This document shows positions 53,588 to 63,736 of a DNA stretch of 64,000 nucleotides, piece by piece. Positions within the stretch are counted from its first letter, which is position 1, and every line of letters starts with the position of its first letter. Source of the DNA: Parabacteroides hominis (GTDB lineage Bacteria; Bacteroidota; Bacteroidia; Bacteroidales; Tannerellaceae); contig NZ_JACOOJ010000018.1 in NCBI RefSeq assembly GCF_014287585.1, forward strand, positions 34,895-98,894, given 5' to 3'. Below the pieces are notes generated by a model. The model ran no database searches, was not told where the DNA came from, and saw only the letters and a program-made list of their open reading frames with translations. The position numbers were made by a program, and so were the translations under genes.

Positions 53588-55666
53588 ATGAATGTAACAC
53601 AGTTTAAAGACGGATGTAAGTCCGTCAAGATGCTTTCCCTTAATGAATTAATCGAAAACATGAGAGACTCTGGGACCGGTAAGCCGGTTGTCGGGTTTCG
53701 TGAAAAACTACAGGAATATTCGCCGGGCTATCCGTGTCCGGCATCGGCCAAGCTCCCTTGTGTCGTTTTCGGCGCCGGGTTCAGGAAGAAGAAAGGAGTG
53801 ATGGAAATGGCCGGATATAACGGACTTGTGCTGTTGGAAGTCGGGGATCTGTCCGGCTATAAGGAGGCGACGGAGGTGAAAAACGCTGCGGCCGCATCTT
53901 TGCAGACTTTGCTGGCTTTTATCGGTTCGAGCGGGAAAAGCGTGAAGATCGTCGTCCCTTTTACGTTGCCTGACGGCTCTTTGCCGCAGGACCGGCAACT
54001 GGCGGAATGGTTTCATGCCCATGCCTACCGGTTGGCGTATAACTATTACCGGATGCAGTTGCAACGGGACATCACTTATAAACAACCGGCTGTCGACCGT
54101 GCGTGCCGTCTCTCCCATGATCCGGAGCTTTATTATAACCCGTCTGCCGTCCCGGCGACGCTCGGACAGCCTTTGCAGATGCCGGCCGGAGCCACGTTCC
54201 GGGAGTTGAAGCGACGGGAGACGCTGCCTCTCGAACGCATGGAGGCGGGGAACGAACGGAGCCATTCGGTCTACCTGCTTTATCAGGCGGCTTTGAAGAA
54301 GGCCATTGAAGAAACCGGAGGGGAAGCCGGAAAACAGACGGCGGATGCCTTGCTGGTCCGGCTGGCGGAGAATTGTTTGCGTGCCGGCGTGCCCGAAGAA
54401 GATGTGGTGAAATGGTCGCTGGCGAACGCTCATTTCGAACGGAACGAGATGGAACTGCGTGCTGCCGTGCATAACGCCTATTTGCTGGACCGGTATTTCG
54501 GGGCGGGACCGGCGATGCCCGCCTGCCAGAACCTTGTGATCCGTATGGAGGAATTCATGAAGCGCCGCTATGAGCTGCGGCGTAACGAGCTGAAAGGAGA
54601 GGTGGAATATCGTGAACGCCGTTCCTACTATTACGACTTTTTCCCGGTTACCGACGAGGTGCTGAACACGATCTCCTTGCAGGCGCAGGCGGAAGGGCTG
54701 GAGTTGTGGGACCGGGATGTGAAACGTTATGTCTATTCCAACAAGATACCGGCGTTCAACCCGTTGGACGATTACCTGGACCATCTGCCCGAATGGGACG
54801 GGGAGGATCGTATCCGCCGGCTTGCCGGGACTGTGCCGACGGCTTCGCGGTTGTGGCCGGATCATTTTTATATTTGGTTCTTAGGGCTTGTCGCGCAGTG
54901 GAAACAGATGAACCGGACGCATGCCAACAGCGTGTTGCCCCTGTTGGTCGGTGACCAGGGGTGCGGCAAATCGACCTGGTGCCGCAATCTGCTGCCTCCC
55001 GCCTTGCGCGAGTTCTATACGGACAGTGTCGATTTCGGGAACCGCCGGGATGCTGAACTGATGCTGCACCGTTTTGCCCTGATCAATATCGACGAGTTCG
55101 ATTCGATAAGTTCATCCCGCCAGTCTTTCCTGAAACACCTGCTTCAGAAGCCGGAGGTGAACGCCCGGCGTCCTTATAAGTCGAGTGTCCGTGCCCTGAG
55201 ACGTTATGCCGGGTTTGTCGGGACTTGCAATAATATGGATTTGTTGTCCGATCCGACCGGTAGCCGCCGTTTCCTTTGTGTGGAGATAAAGGGGGAGATC
55301 GACCACCGCCGGCCGGTAGAGTATGACCAGTTGTACGCCCAGGCTCTCCACGCCCTTCGCTCCGGCGAACGCTATTGGCTGACACGCGAGGAGGAAAAGG
55401 CCGTGACCCGCCAGAACGAAGTGTTCGAACAGGTTCCCGTCGAAGAGCAGCTTTTCCTGCAATATTTCCGTTCCGTGCCCGAAGGAGAAGATGTGTCCGG
55501 CGAATGGCTCCCTGCGGCAGAGATCATGCAGCGGATTCGCAAACGGAGCCGTCTTACATTCGGCAACTCGACAATCAACGCTTTCGGCCGCCTGCTGCGC
55601 CGCAACAATGTGGTTTGCCGCCATGTTCAGCGGGGAAATATCTATCATGTAGAGGAGATAAAATGA
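53588..55666 (+). CDS. BT4734-like/VirE-type primase-helicase
   Basis: 692 residues from ATG at 53588 (MNVTQFKDGCKSVKMLSLNE); the frame is open from 53375, but the extra stretch is low-quality and contains the dyad. N-terminal half resembles the BT4734/BF3469 primase-like domain (VVFGAGFRKKKGVMEMAGYN, KSVKIVVPFTLPDGSLP); the C-terminal half is a VirE/D5-like ATPase with Walker A VGDQGCGKSTW, INIDEFDS (Walker B) and GTCNNMDLLSDPTGSRRFL. Similar proteins replicate phages, plasmids or satellites. No recombinase or capsid gene is nearby. GC-richer than the surroundings. Confidence 0.87.
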   Translation: MNVTQFKDGCKSVKMLSLNELIENMRDSGTGKPVVGFREKLQEYSPGYPCPASAKLPCVVFGAGFRKKKGVMEMAGYNGLVLLEVGDLSGYKEATEVKNAAAASLQTLLAFIGSSGKSVKIVVPFTLPDGSLPQDRQLAEWFHAHAYRLAYNYYRMQLQRDITYKQPAVDRACRLSHDPELYYNPSAVPATLGQPLQMPAGATFRELKRRETLPLERMEAGNERSHSVYLLYQAALKKAIEETGGEAGKQTADALLVRLAENCLRAGVPEEDVVKWSLANAHFERNEMELRAAVHNAYLLDRYFGAGPAMPACQNLVIRMEEFMKRRYELRRNELKGEVEYRERRSYYYDFFPVTDEVLNTISLQAQAEGLELWDRDVKRYVYSNKIPAFNPLDDYLDHLPEWDGEDRIRRLAGTVPTASRLWPDHFYIWFLGLVAQWKQMNRTHANSVLPLLVGDQGCGKSTWCRNLLPPALREFYTDSVDFGNRRDAELMLHRFALINIDEFDSISSSRQSFLKHLLQKPEVNARRPYKSSVRALRRYAGFVGTCNNMDLLSDPTGSRRFLCVEIKGEIDHRRPVEYDQLYAQALHALRSGERYWLTREEEKAVTRQNEVFEQVPVEEQLFLQYFRSVPEGEDVSGEWLPAAEIMQRIRKRSRLTFGNSTINAFGRLLRRNNVVCRHVQRGNIYHVEEIK

Positions 55667-55670
55667 AAAA

Positions 55671-55723
55671 TCCTTCATCTGCAAATCGCTTATGCTTAGC
55701 CGCGTAAGGTGGCGGATGAAGGA
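55671..55723. repeat. Palindromic repeat, copy C
   Basis: TCCTTCATCTGC (55671-55682) and GCGGATGAAGGA (55712-55723) around TTATGCTTAGCC. Third member of the family at 51885 and 52261; it follows the primase stop directly and may terminate it. The stretch 55724-55876 holds only a 40-codon frame (55761-55883, plus) with no recognisable product. Confidence 0.6.
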
Positions 55724-55876
55724 ATGAAGGAATATTTTTGAAAAACTTTTGTTGGGCGGAATGTCACGGGCGCAACGCAGGCTCTTCCCGGAGAACCGTT
55801 TGCTGGAATGCGGCTACCGGGAAGCTGTCGTTCCGGTAGTGCTCCCGGCGGAAATGTTTTCGGCGGAGGTGCTCCC

Positions 55877-56233
55877 TCAATGATTATCCTTGATCAAGTT
55901 GCAAACCTCATTGTATCTGCTTTTCAACAGTTCCCATTGTTCTGCGATTCCTTCCATGTTTTCGTTTCTTAATTGCTCCGTCATGGGGGATAGCAGGTCC
56001 AGAAGAGATTGGATTTCCAGGTTTGCAACGATTCCTTTCATCGTGTGGGCCAGTATGAAGGACTCTTTAATGTCTTTATTGTTCAGGCTCTCTTCCAATT
56101 TTCCGAAACTTTTCTCCTGTGTGAAAGAGAAGAGGAATTTGTCATACATCGCTTCATTTCCCATGAAACGGTTCAGGGCTTTGTCTAAATTGACTCCGGC
56201 CTTTTGTAGCTGTTTTTTATATGTATCTGTCAT
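55877..56233 (-). CDS. Separate HPt (histidine phosphotransfer) protein
   Basis: 118 residues from ATG at 56233 (MTDTYKKQLQKAGVNLDKAL); the open frame up to 56335 is probably not used. HPt helix bundle with phospho-accepting His63 in ILAHTMKGIVANL. Divergent from the hybrid kinase at 56393, which ends in a receiver domain and has no HPt of its own, so this protein probably takes the phosphate from D877 of the kinase. Confidence 0.87.
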   Translation of the reverse strand: MTDTYKKQLQKAGVNLDKALNRFMGNEAMYDKFLFSFTQEKSFGKLEESLNNKDIKESFILAHTMKGIVANLEIQSLLDLLSPMTEQLRNENMEGIAEQWELLKSRYNEVCNLIKDNH

Positions 56234-56361
56234 AAGAGATAAAAGTTTCTTGAAACCAAGGCTGCCCTGAATTTCGAAATACGGGGCAAGGTATCGAGAA
56301 AATCTTAGATAGACAAGGGAAAATGCAAATATCATTTATAGATAACATGAAAATTAGTGCT

Positions 56362-56369
56362 TATATTTG
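56362..56369 (+). promoter_or_regulatory. -7 element of the hybrid kinase gene
   Basis: TATATTTG, 24 bp upstream of the ATG. Confidence 0.5.
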
Positions 56370-56392
56370 CGAAGATATTAGAAAAATAATAC

Positions 56393-59260
56393 ATGAATAG
56401 GGTAATGATAGCGGATTTGCTTCGTAAACATTTCGGACAGCACATCGTTTTATGTTTGGTGGCATTCCTGATGTTGGTATCGAGTGCCCCAGGCCGGGCT
56501 GAAGAAAGCCGGAGACGTCTGCTCCGGGTGGCCTTTCCGCAAGTAGCAGGTATGAGCTGGACGGCTGCCGATGGAAGCCGGCATGGCTTGTTGGTGGATT
56601 ATCTCAACGAGATCGCTAAATATACCGGTTGGGAATACGAATATATCGATACGGACAACAAGACTCTGCTGAAAGATTTTAAAGAAGGCAAGTATGAGTT
56701 GCTGGGAGGACACTTTTATATACCCGGCTTAGAGCAGTTTTATGCTTATCCTGACTACAATACCGGGTACAGCCGTTCCGTTTTATTGGCGCGCTATGAC
56801 GATCGCAGCATCCACAGCTATGATCTGGAGAGCATGAACGGGAAAACGATCGGGGTTTATAAAAATGCCAGGGAGAATATTCGCCGTCTCAAGGAGTTCA
56901 TAGCGATCAATGGCCTGCATTGTAACTTCCGGTATTTAACTTTTGATGAGATCGTGAGTGGCAGGGGAGGGCATGACTTTCTAATGAATGGCGAGATCGA
57001 TCTGCTGCTGAATAATATTTCTTATGAGAAGGATTCTGTCAGGGTGGTGGTGGCCTACGATTCGCAACCTTTTTACATTGTGACGAATCCCGGAAACCAG
57101 GAGGTCCTGGACGGTTTGAACATGGCGTTGGAGCGGATTCTGGATGCCAATCCCAATTTCGCGGCCGAACATTATGCTGCAAATTTCCCTGTACGGTTTG
57201 TCGATATCCAGCTCAGTGACCGGGACTTGGCGTATATCCGGGAAAAGGAAACGATCACGGTGGCTATTCCGGAGAAGCGTCTTCCTTTATATAAAAAGGG
57301 GACGGGTGGCGAAAGCTCTTCCGGTATTGTTGCGGATGTGCTGAACGAGATAAAGAAGTTTACCGGCTTGCAGTTCTCGTATATGCATGTGAAGAGTTAT
57401 AATGAGGCGGTCCGTTTGGTGCAACAGGGGAAGGCTGATATATTGGGCTTTTTTCCGGGTTCCGAAAATGATGCGATTCGGGATGGGCTGGCTCTCTCGG
57501 CGTCGTACATGAACTTGAACAATATCGTGGCACGCAACAAGGCTTGTAACTTTCCCGGTGAACAGTTGGTGGGCGCCGTGGTGGAAGGGCAGCGGTTGCC
57601 TGCTGAAATTCCGGCAAGGGAGGTCCGCACGTTTACAGACATAACATCGGCATTGCTGGCGGTCAACCGCGGAGAAGTCGATTTCGTGTATGCGATGTCT
57701 TCCCAAATGGAGCAGGACCTTCAGAGATATCATTTCTCCAACCTTGCTCCCGTCATTCTGGACAATGACCAGAGCGCGATCAGCTTTGCCCTGTCCAGCC
57801 CGGTCGACCCGGATCTGTTGACGGTGCTCAACAAAGCGATCAATAATCTTTCCAAATCCGAAAAGGCTGTCATACGCGACCGGAACCTGGGGGCTATCGT
57901 GGTAAGCGAATTTTCTCTTTCTGACTTTATTTATGCCAATCCCGTGTTGTTTCTCGCTATTGTGATCTCCATCCTGCTGATTCTGGTAACGGCAGTGTTG
58001 GTGGTTGCACGGGCGCGGATGAAAGCAACGGTGATACAGAACAACCTCGAACGGGCAGAGGCGGCTAACCGGGCGAAGAGTGAATTCCTGTCCCGCATGA
58101 GCCATGAGATACGCACGCCGCTCAACGGCATCATGGGGATGAGTGCCATCGCCATGCAAAATCTGGACAATGACGCTAAGGTGGAAGACTGCCTCGGAAA
58201 GGTAGTCATGTCTTCCCGGCATCTTCTCATGCTTATCAACGATGTGCTGGATATGTCCAAGATCGAAAGCGGGAAAGTGGAACTGCGCTTGGAGGCTTTC
58301 GATTTCAGGGCTTTTCTTGGAATATTTGAAAACCTCTATCATGAACAGGCACGCAACAAAGGGGTGGACTATGAAACCCTGCTGGCAGGTGACATGCCGG
58401 TACAGTTGGTCGGAGACTCTTTGCGCCTGAACCAAATCCTTTCCAACCTGTTGTCGAACGCCATGAAGTTCACGCCTGCCGGAGGATCGATCAAACTCCG
58501 TGTGTCCCGGACGTCCGAAGATGATGATAACGTGCATATCCGTTTCGAAGTGATCGATACGGGTTGCGGTATCTCCGAAGAGAATTACGGCAAGATATTC
58601 GAGTCGTTCGAACAGGAGAATATCGATGTCGCCCACAAATACGGAGGAACGGGTCTCGGCCTTGCTATTGTCAAGAACTTTATCGAGTTGATGGGCGGGA
58701 ACGTGTCGGTGGAGAGCGTGTTGGGTAGCGGGAGCACCTTCACGGTGGACCTGCCTTTCGGCAAAGTCAAGGAAAAGGGCGAGACGGCCCGTTTTTCCGA
58801 TTTCGGCCAACTGTCCGATCCTGTGGACGGCTACAGTGCGGTCGATTATGATTTCAAAGGTAAGCATATCTTGCTGGTTGAAGACAACGAGCTTAACCGG
58901 GAGATTGCGATGGAACTGATCGGCGCTACCGGTGCGTGTATGGAAAGTGCCGAAAACGGCGTGCAGGCGGTGAAAGCGTTCGAAGATTCGCCTGAAGGGT
59001 ATTACGACCTGATTTTGATGGATATACAGATGCCGAATATGGATGGCTACGAAGCTACCCGGCATATCAGGGCGCTGAAACGTCTTGATGCCCGTACGGT
59101 TCCGATCTTTGCCATGACTGCCAATGCGTTTGCAGAGGATGTGGAGAAAAGTAAGGAAGCCGGCATGGACGCCCATATATCCAAACCTTTGGATGTCCAT
59201 GCCGTGTATAAGCAGATGAGCGAATATCTGACTCTATCTTTTCAACTTCCCGACAAATAG
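56393..59260 (+). CDS. Hybrid sensor histidine kinase with two periplasmic solute-binding domains
   Basis: 955 residues. Signal/TM near 15-35, PBPb (SBP_bac_3) domain 1 at about 45-265 ([20 protein letters not shown]), domain 2 at about 285-505 ([20 protein letters not shown]), TM at about 520-540, HisKA with H571 in [12 protein letters not shown], HATPase ([32 protein letters not shown]), and a receiver domain with D877 in [18 protein letters not shown]. The layout is like BvgS/EvgS but the HPt is a separate, divergent gene. Ligand unknown, likely a small amino acid-like molecule. No output regulator gene is adjacent. 3' end overlaps the propeller gene by 27 bp. Confidence 0.93.
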   Translation: MNRVMIADLLRKHFGQHIVLCLVAFLMLVSSAPGRAEESRRRLLRVAFPQVAGMSWTAADGSRHGLLVDYLNEIAKYTGWEYEYIDTDNKTLLKDFKEGKYELLGGHFYIPGLEQFYAYPDYNTGYSRSVLLARYDDRSIHSYDLESMNGKTIGVYKNARENIRRLKEFIAINGLHCNFRYLTFDEIVSGRGGHDFLMNGEIDLLLNNISYEKDSVRVVVAYDSQPFYIVTNPGNQEVLDGLNMALERILDANPNFAAEHYAANFPVRFVDIQLSDRDLAYIREKETITVAIPEKRLPLYKKGTGGESSSGIVADVLNEIKKFTGLQFSYMHVKSYNEAVRLVQQGKADILGFFPGSENDAIRDGLALSASYMNLNNIVARNKACNFPGEQLVGAVVEGQRLPAEIPAREVRTFTDITSALLAVNRGEVDFVYAMSSQMEQDLQRYHFSNLAPVILDNDQSAISFALSSPVDPDLLTVLNKAINNLSKSEKAVIRDRNLGAIVVSEFSLSDFIYANPVLFLAIVISILLILVTAVLVVARARMKATVIQNNLERAEAANRAKSEFLSRMSHEIRTPLNGIMGMSAIAMQNLDNDAKVEDCLGKVVMSSRHLLMLINDVLDMSKIESGKVELRLEAFDFRAFLGIFENLYHEQARNKGVDYETLLAGDMPVQLVGDSLRLNQILSNLLSNAMKFTPAGGSIKLRVSRTSEDDDNVHIRFEVIDTGCGISEENYGKIFESFEQENIDVAHKYGGTGLGLAIVKNFIELMGGNVSVESVLGSGSTFTVDLPFGKVKEKGETARFSDFGQLSDPVDGYSAVDYDFKGKHILLVEDNELNREIAMELIGATGACMESAENGVQAVKAFEDSPEGYYDLILMDIQMPNMDGYEATRHIRALKRLDARTVPIFAMTANAFAEDVEKSKEAGMDAHISKPLDVHAVYKQMSEYLTLSFQLPDK

Positions 59261-60400
59261 CAGGTTGTTGTCGTTTTCATGCAGGGTTGCCGCCAGCTCT
59301 TTCAGCTTGGCTTTGTCCTGGCCGGGACATTTGCCGGAGGAAAGATGGGCTTCGATCATTTCCTGAAGTGTAGCCGGTTCGACATTGAAAATGAATCTGC
59401 CCTTGTTGAAGCGGCTGTTCGGATTGGGAATCGGAAGATTCCCGTAGAAGTCGTTGACCAGGCGGTATTGGGAAGACGACATTTTCTTCTTGTCTATCAA
59501 TATATTCCCTCCGGGTGTGAACCGGCCTTTGTCCCAAGTGTAGTAGTGGACAAGGACATGATCAGGCAGTTCCGTGTAAATATGGATAGGTTTTTGAGCA
59601 AAATCCGGAAAGTTAATCGTGAAACGGGGGATCAGCTTGTTTACTTCCGTATCGTATGTGAAAGTCGTGTCGATGCCGGTATAGAAGAAGTCGAATGTCC
59701 CGGTATTCCGGTAGGAGAATATCTCACCGTCGAAATTTCTCGCCAACATATAGTCGCGTGCCGGTATCTGTGACAGTATGTTCCCGTCCGTATCCATCCG
59801 GAAAGCGATCGGCGCTCCTTCTTCAAATGGCATGTGGACGACCGAGAGCGTACCGTCGGCATTGATCTCGATTTTCGGCTTGTTGATTTGTCCGGGCAGG
59901 TCGATATCTTTTATCCACTTCCCGTCGAGGCCGTACATCATGATTTTTTTCCCGTAAAAGGGAGAGAAGAATATGTGGCCGCCCTGTTCGTCGATGATTT
60001 CGTCGTAGACAGTCATCGAATACTCGCCGGGGCCGTTCCCCATTGCGCCTACGTTGCAGAGGAATTTTCCGTCCTTGTCGTATAGCTTCACTACGTTGGA
60101 TTCCTGCCGTACACAAATATAATTGTCGCTCACCTCGATCCACCAGGCGTTGAACAGGGCCTCGTCGGAGGTTTCGAAACGCACGATCCGGCAGTCTTCG
60201 ACCAATTCGCTAAGTGGGATATCGACCGTATCGCTTGCCGCTTTCAGGTCGCAGATGTAAAGCGGGCCGTCCGGGTTTTCGATTATCCTGACACTGCCGT
60301 CGTCTGCCACCAACGATTTCGGGGCGGAGGAATCACAACTTGCAAGGCTTGCCAAAAGGAAAAAGATAGCGGGAAGGAGTGCTTTTGTATTCATATTCAC
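59234..60400 (-). CDS. 6-bladed beta-propeller lipoprotein
   Basis: 388 residues, lipobox FLLASLASC with Cys22. Repeated propeller blades such as [20 protein letters not shown], and the [20 protein letters not shown] opening, typical of the Bacteroidales 6-bladed (DUF4934-like) lipoprotein family. Probably at the cell surface or in the periplasm; binding partner unknown. A TACTTTTG box (60424-60431 minus) lies about 25 bp upstream. Convergent with the sensor kinase. Confidence 0.87.
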   Translation of the reverse strand: MNMNTKALLPAIFFLLASLASCDSSAPKSLVADDGSVRIIENPDGPLYICDLKAASDTVDIPLSELVEDCRIVRFETSDEALFNAWWIEVSDNYICVRQESNVVKLYDKDGKFLCNVGAMGNGPGEYSMTVYDEIIDEQGGHIFFSPFYGKKIMMYGLDGKWIKDIDLPGQINKPKIEINADGTLSVVHMPFEEGAPIAFRMDTDGNILSQIPARDYMLARNFDGEIFSYRNTGTFDFFYTGIDTTFTYDTEVNKLIPRFTINFPDFAQKPIHIYTELPDHVLVHYYTWDKGRFTPGGNILIDKKKMSSSQYRLVNDFYGNLPIPNPNSRFNKGRFIFNVEPATLQEMIEAHLSSGKCPGQDKAKLKELAATLHENDNNLLFVGKLKR

Positions 60401-60423
60401 GTAGATTTAAGTGATTATAAAAA

Positions 60424-60431
60424 CAAAAGTA
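60424..60431 (-). promoter_or_regulatory. -7 element of the propeller lipoprotein gene
   Basis: Minus strand TACTTTTG fits TAnnTTTG. Confidence 0.45.
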
Positions 60432-60491
60432 TGAATAATCCGTAGATACGAACTATTCATACTTGCATTATAATTAAACGATTAATCTAAA

Positions 60492-62681
60492 TTAACGGAT
60501 AAACAAAAGTTCCCTGTATTTTGGCAGCGGCCACATCTGGTTGTCGACCATCAGTTCCAGCTCGTCTATATGGCTGCGGATTTCGTCCAGGTAGGGAGCG
60601 ACGGTATCGTGGTAAGCGATCGCTTTGGTACGCAAATCCGTGATGCGGTTTGCTTTTTTGCGGGCTTCCACCATTTCGTCTGTCATCCGGGTTACGGCGT
60701 TGACATGTTGGGAAATGTTACGCACCAGGCGGCGTGGCTCTGCTGAGAGATCATCGTATTCTTCTTTATCAAAAGTCTCTTTCAGCTTCATGATGTTGCT
60801 GAGCAGCAGGGACTGGTAGTGGAGGACGACCGGAATGATATGGTTCATCGACAAGTCGCCGAGGACACGGGCTTCGATCTGTACCTTTTTAATATACATT
60901 TCCCATTTGACCTCATTGCGGGCTTCCAGTTCCTTCTGGCTTAAAACACCGGTTTCTTCAAACATTTGAATGACTTCCGGTTTCAGGTAAGCATCGTATT
61001 GCAACGGAACGCTGTTTTCGCAGTCCAGTCCGCGGCGGGCAGCTTCTTCCTTCCATTCGTCGCCGTAGCCGTTTCCGTCGAAGCGGATCGGTTTGGATTC
61101 TTTGATGTAGGCTTTCAGCACTTCGAAGATGGCGGCTTCCTTGCTTTTCCCTTCGGCGCGCAATGCCTCGACATCCTGTTTGAACTGGCGGAGCTGGTAG
61201 GCAACGGCGGAGTTCAGTGCCAACATGGCTGAGCCGCAGTTGGCCGACGATCCCAATGCACGGAATTCGAAACGGTTTCCGGTGAAAGCAAAAGGAGAGG
61301 TACGGTTACGGTCCGTATTGTCTAACAGCAGTTCAGGAATCTGTCCGAAGCCCAGGTGCAGGCGTTTCTTGTCGTCCACCTCGATAGCGTCTTCGATGGA
61401 ACAGTTCTCGAACTTGTCCAGGATTTCGGTGATTTGTGTTCCTAAGAAGGAAGAGATGATAGCGGGAGGCGCTTCATTGGCTCCCAGACGGTGTGCGTTG
61501 GTAGCCGAAGCAATGCTGGCTTTCAGCAACGCGTTGTATTTATAAACAGCCATCAGCGAGTTGACCACGAATGTGATGAAACGCAGGTTGTCTTCCCGGT
61601 CTTTTCCCGGAGAGAAGAGGTTGATGCCTGTATCGGTTCCCATCGACCAGTTACAGTGCTTGCCGGAACCGTTCACACCCATAAAAGGCTTTTCGTGGAG
61701 CAGCACGCGGAAGTTATGGCGGCGGGAAACACGTTTCATCACCGACATCAAGAGCTGGTTATGGTCGTTGGCCAGGTTGCATTCCTCATAAATAGGCGCC
61801 AGCTCGAACTGGTTCGGGGCAACCTCGTTATGGCGTGTCTTGACCGGGATGCCTAACTTATAGCATTCTGTTTCCAGATCTTTCATAAACTCCTGTACAC
61901 GGGAGGGGATGGCGCCGAAATAGTGGTCGTCCAATTGCTGGTTCTTCGCACTTTCGTGCCCTAAGAGGGTACGTTCCGTCAGCGACAGGTCCGGGCGCGC
62001 GGAATAGAGGTCTTCGTCCACTAAGAAATACTCCTGTTCCCAACCTAAATAGGTGATGACTTTGCCCACATCTTCGTTGAAATAATTGCAGACATCTTTG
62101 GCAGCCTTGTTCAGGGCTTCGATGGAGCGGATCAGCGGGGTTTTGTAGTCCAGCGCTTCACCGGTATAGGCGATGAATACGGTCGGAATACATAAGGTGT
62201 CGTCTACGATAAACGCAGGTGAGGAGGGGTCCCAGGCTGAATAACCGCGGGCTTCGAACGTGTTGCGCAATCCGCCGTTTGGGAAGCTCGAAGCGTCCGG
62301 TTCCTGTTGGGCGAGCAGCTTGCCGCTGAATTCTTCGATCATGCCGCCGCTTCCGTCATGTTCGACGAATGCGTCGTGCTTTTCGGCTGTCCCGTCGGTA
62401 AGGGGCTGGAACCAGTGTGTGTAGTGTGTGACTCCTTTTTCCAGTGCCCACATGCGCATGCCGGCAGCCACATGATTGGCAATTTCGCGGTCGATCGGGG
62501 TTCCGTTGTCGATGGCATGGGTCAGGGCTTTGTAGGTTTCCTTGGAGAGATACTTTTGCATTGCCTTCCGGTTGAAGACGTTCTCACCATAATATTCGGA
62601 TACTTTCTGATTGGGAGTAATGGCTTCCACGGCCTTTCGGTTGGATGCTTTCTCCACTGCATTAAAGCGTGAGATTGACAT
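60492..62681 (-). CDS. glnN: Type III glutamine synthetase
   Basis: 729 residues from ATG at 62681 (MSISRFNAVEKASNRKAVEA), the same length as the Bacteroides fragilis GSIII; the open frame continues 21 residues upstream over the promoter. Makes glutamine from glutamate, ammonia and ATP in the cytosol. GSIII features: AGMRMWALEKGVTHYTHWFQ, YLGWEQEYFLVDE, TRHNEVAPNQFELAP, FMGVNGSGKHCNWSMGT and RTSPFAFTGNRFEFR. Main ammonium-assimilation enzyme of the genus. Promoter box TATCTTTG at 62710-62717. Confidence 0.97.
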   Translation of the reverse strand: MSISRFNAVEKASNRKAVEAITPNQKVSEYYGENVFNRKAMQKYLSKETYKALTHAIDNGTPIDREIANHVAAGMRMWALEKGVTHYTHWFQPLTDGTAEKHDAFVEHDGSGGMIEEFSGKLLAQQEPDASSFPNGGLRNTFEARGYSAWDPSSPAFIVDDTLCIPTVFIAYTGEALDYKTPLIRSIEALNKAAKDVCNYFNEDVGKVITYLGWEQEYFLVDEDLYSARPDLSLTERTLLGHESAKNQQLDDHYFGAIPSRVQEFMKDLETECYKLGIPVKTRHNEVAPNQFELAPIYEECNLANDHNQLLMSVMKRVSRRHNFRVLLHEKPFMGVNGSGKHCNWSMGTDTGINLFSPGKDREDNLRFITFVVNSLMAVYKYNALLKASIASATNAHRLGANEAPPAIISSFLGTQITEILDKFENCSIEDAIEVDDKKRLHLGFGQIPELLLDNTDRNRTSPFAFTGNRFEFRALGSSANCGSAMLALNSAVAYQLRQFKQDVEALRAEGKSKEAAIFEVLKAYIKESKPIRFDGNGYGDEWKEEAARRGLDCENSVPLQYDAYLKPEVIQMFEETGVLSQKELEARNEVKWEMYIKKVQIEARVLGDLSMNHIIPVVLHYQSLLLSNIMKLKETFDKEEYDDLSAEPRRLVRNISQHVNAVTRMTDEMVEARKKANRITDLRTKAIAYHDTVAPYLDEIRSHIDELELMVDNQMWPLPKYRELLFIR

Positions 62682-62709
62682 ACAGATTGTTTTTATGTTA
62701 TACCGGCTG

Positions 62710-62717
62710 CAAAGATA
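62710..62717 (-). promoter_or_regulatory. -7 element of glnN
   Basis: Minus strand TATCTTTG, 28 bp before the ATG. Confidence 0.55.
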
Positions 62718-62795
62718 CATGCAATTCTCTATGAATGCTTTCATCCGGTAGTTAAAAATATACGTGCAGGAAACTATTTGGTCTGGTACATGTAT

Positions 62796-63439
62796 CTGTT
62801 ACTTTTGGCTTGATCCAAAAGTAACCAAAAGATCAAGGCCGAACCTGCTTCGCTACTCCGTTCCCTTCGTTCGCTGTCGCGTCTGAAACTCGCTTCGCTT
62901 GGGACAGCAGACGCTCCGGTCGCTCACTGCGGTCTCTGCGCTTAACGCTCACCAGCTTAGGCCGGAAATAGAGCCTGACGGCTCTTTGGGGATGGCCGAT
63001 ACCGCCTGCTCCTTTGCAATTCAATTGAGACAAGCCTCATGCCGCAGGTTTCTTTTGCCGTTTGCTTCAGCAGACGGATAGATGATTGTGTTCCGGCTTT
63101 GCCGGTTCCTCTGTGGGTTTTTAACCCCTTTAAATGTAATCTATGAAAGGGGTTAAAACCCACAAAGGAAGAGGCTTTGCCTCCAGGCTTTTTAAACCGT
63201 CTGCTGAAGCAGACGGCAAAAGAGAGGCGGATGGGGCTTTGGGGGGTTGCCGATACCGTCTGTTTCTTTGCGATCCCGCATCAAGTGCGGGAACAGGCTT
63301 GTCCCCGTGCTTGACACGGGGTCGCAGAAGAACCGGCGGTATCGGCAATCCCAAGAGAAAGCGTAGCCTTTGCCCGGAGTAGACCGGACGGTTAAGCCTT
63401 GATCTTTTGGTTACTTTTGGATCAAGCCAAAAGTAACAG
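62796..63439. mobile_element. 644-bp non-coding element with 44-bp perfect terminal inverted repeats
   Basis: Ends 62796-62839 and 63396-63439 are exact reverse complements. Each end itself folds (TTACTTTTGG-CTTGAT-CCAAAAGTAA). Inside are further nested palindromes, for example around TTTAACCCCTTT / AAAGGGGTTAAA (63119-63155) and TGCTTCAGCAGACGG / CCGTCTGCTGAAGCA (63065 and 63198), and a repeated phrase TGCCGATACCGTCTGTTTCT (63249) resembling 62995. Only spurious frames occur. Looks like a MITE-like or other dispersed palindromic element; no target duplication seen. Confidence 0.65.
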
Positions 63440-63477
63440 GTAAATCAATTTTTAACGGTTCAAATCTTAAAACAACG

Positions 63478-63516
63478 AAGCCCCGAAGATGTCGATCACC
63501 TCCGGGGCTTGTTTTC
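63478..63516. terminator. Intrinsic terminator
   Basis: AAGCCCCG and CGGGGCTT arms with T-rich flank on the plus strand (GTTTTCTG). It probably ends transcripts entering the interval. Confidence 0.6.
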
Positions 63517-63690
63517 TGTATGCTTTCGTCCTTCACAGGGTTACAGGCTACATTGAACTTTTAATTTCAATATACTTTAGTATTATTAATATTAAATCTG
63601 ACCGCTTGTTCGCCTGTCGCAGGGTAATTGCCGTTTAACGGGCACACGGCCAAACACTTTAGAATTATTTGATTATAAAATATCTTTCTT

Positions 63691-63716
63691 TTGCCGGGGG
63701 ATCAATCCCCCGGCAA
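63691..63716. terminator. Strong GC hairpin beside the DUF6383 gene
   Basis: Perfect 12-bp stem TTGCCGGGGGAT / ATCCCCCGGCAA with a 2-nt loop, 21 bp after the stop codon of the minus-strand gene. No clear U-tract, so the exact role is uncertain. 63440-63690 holds no gene. Confidence 0.55.
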
Positions 63717-63736
63717 GGGAAATTGTTCTGTTTCTT

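Noticed and set aside
53708..54865. 385-codon open frame antisense to the primase
   Set aside because: Arg/Pro-rich shadow sequence, whereas the plus-strand protein has Walker motifs.
57287..59200. 637-codon open frame antisense to the sensor kinase
   Set aside because: Shadow of a GC-rich gene; low-quality sequence with no signal, domain or promoter, while the plus strand is a full hybrid kinase.
62833..63382. Several 60-80 codon frames in the 644-bp element
   Set aside because: Arise from palindromic repeats on both strands, low complexity, no promoter or homology recognised.
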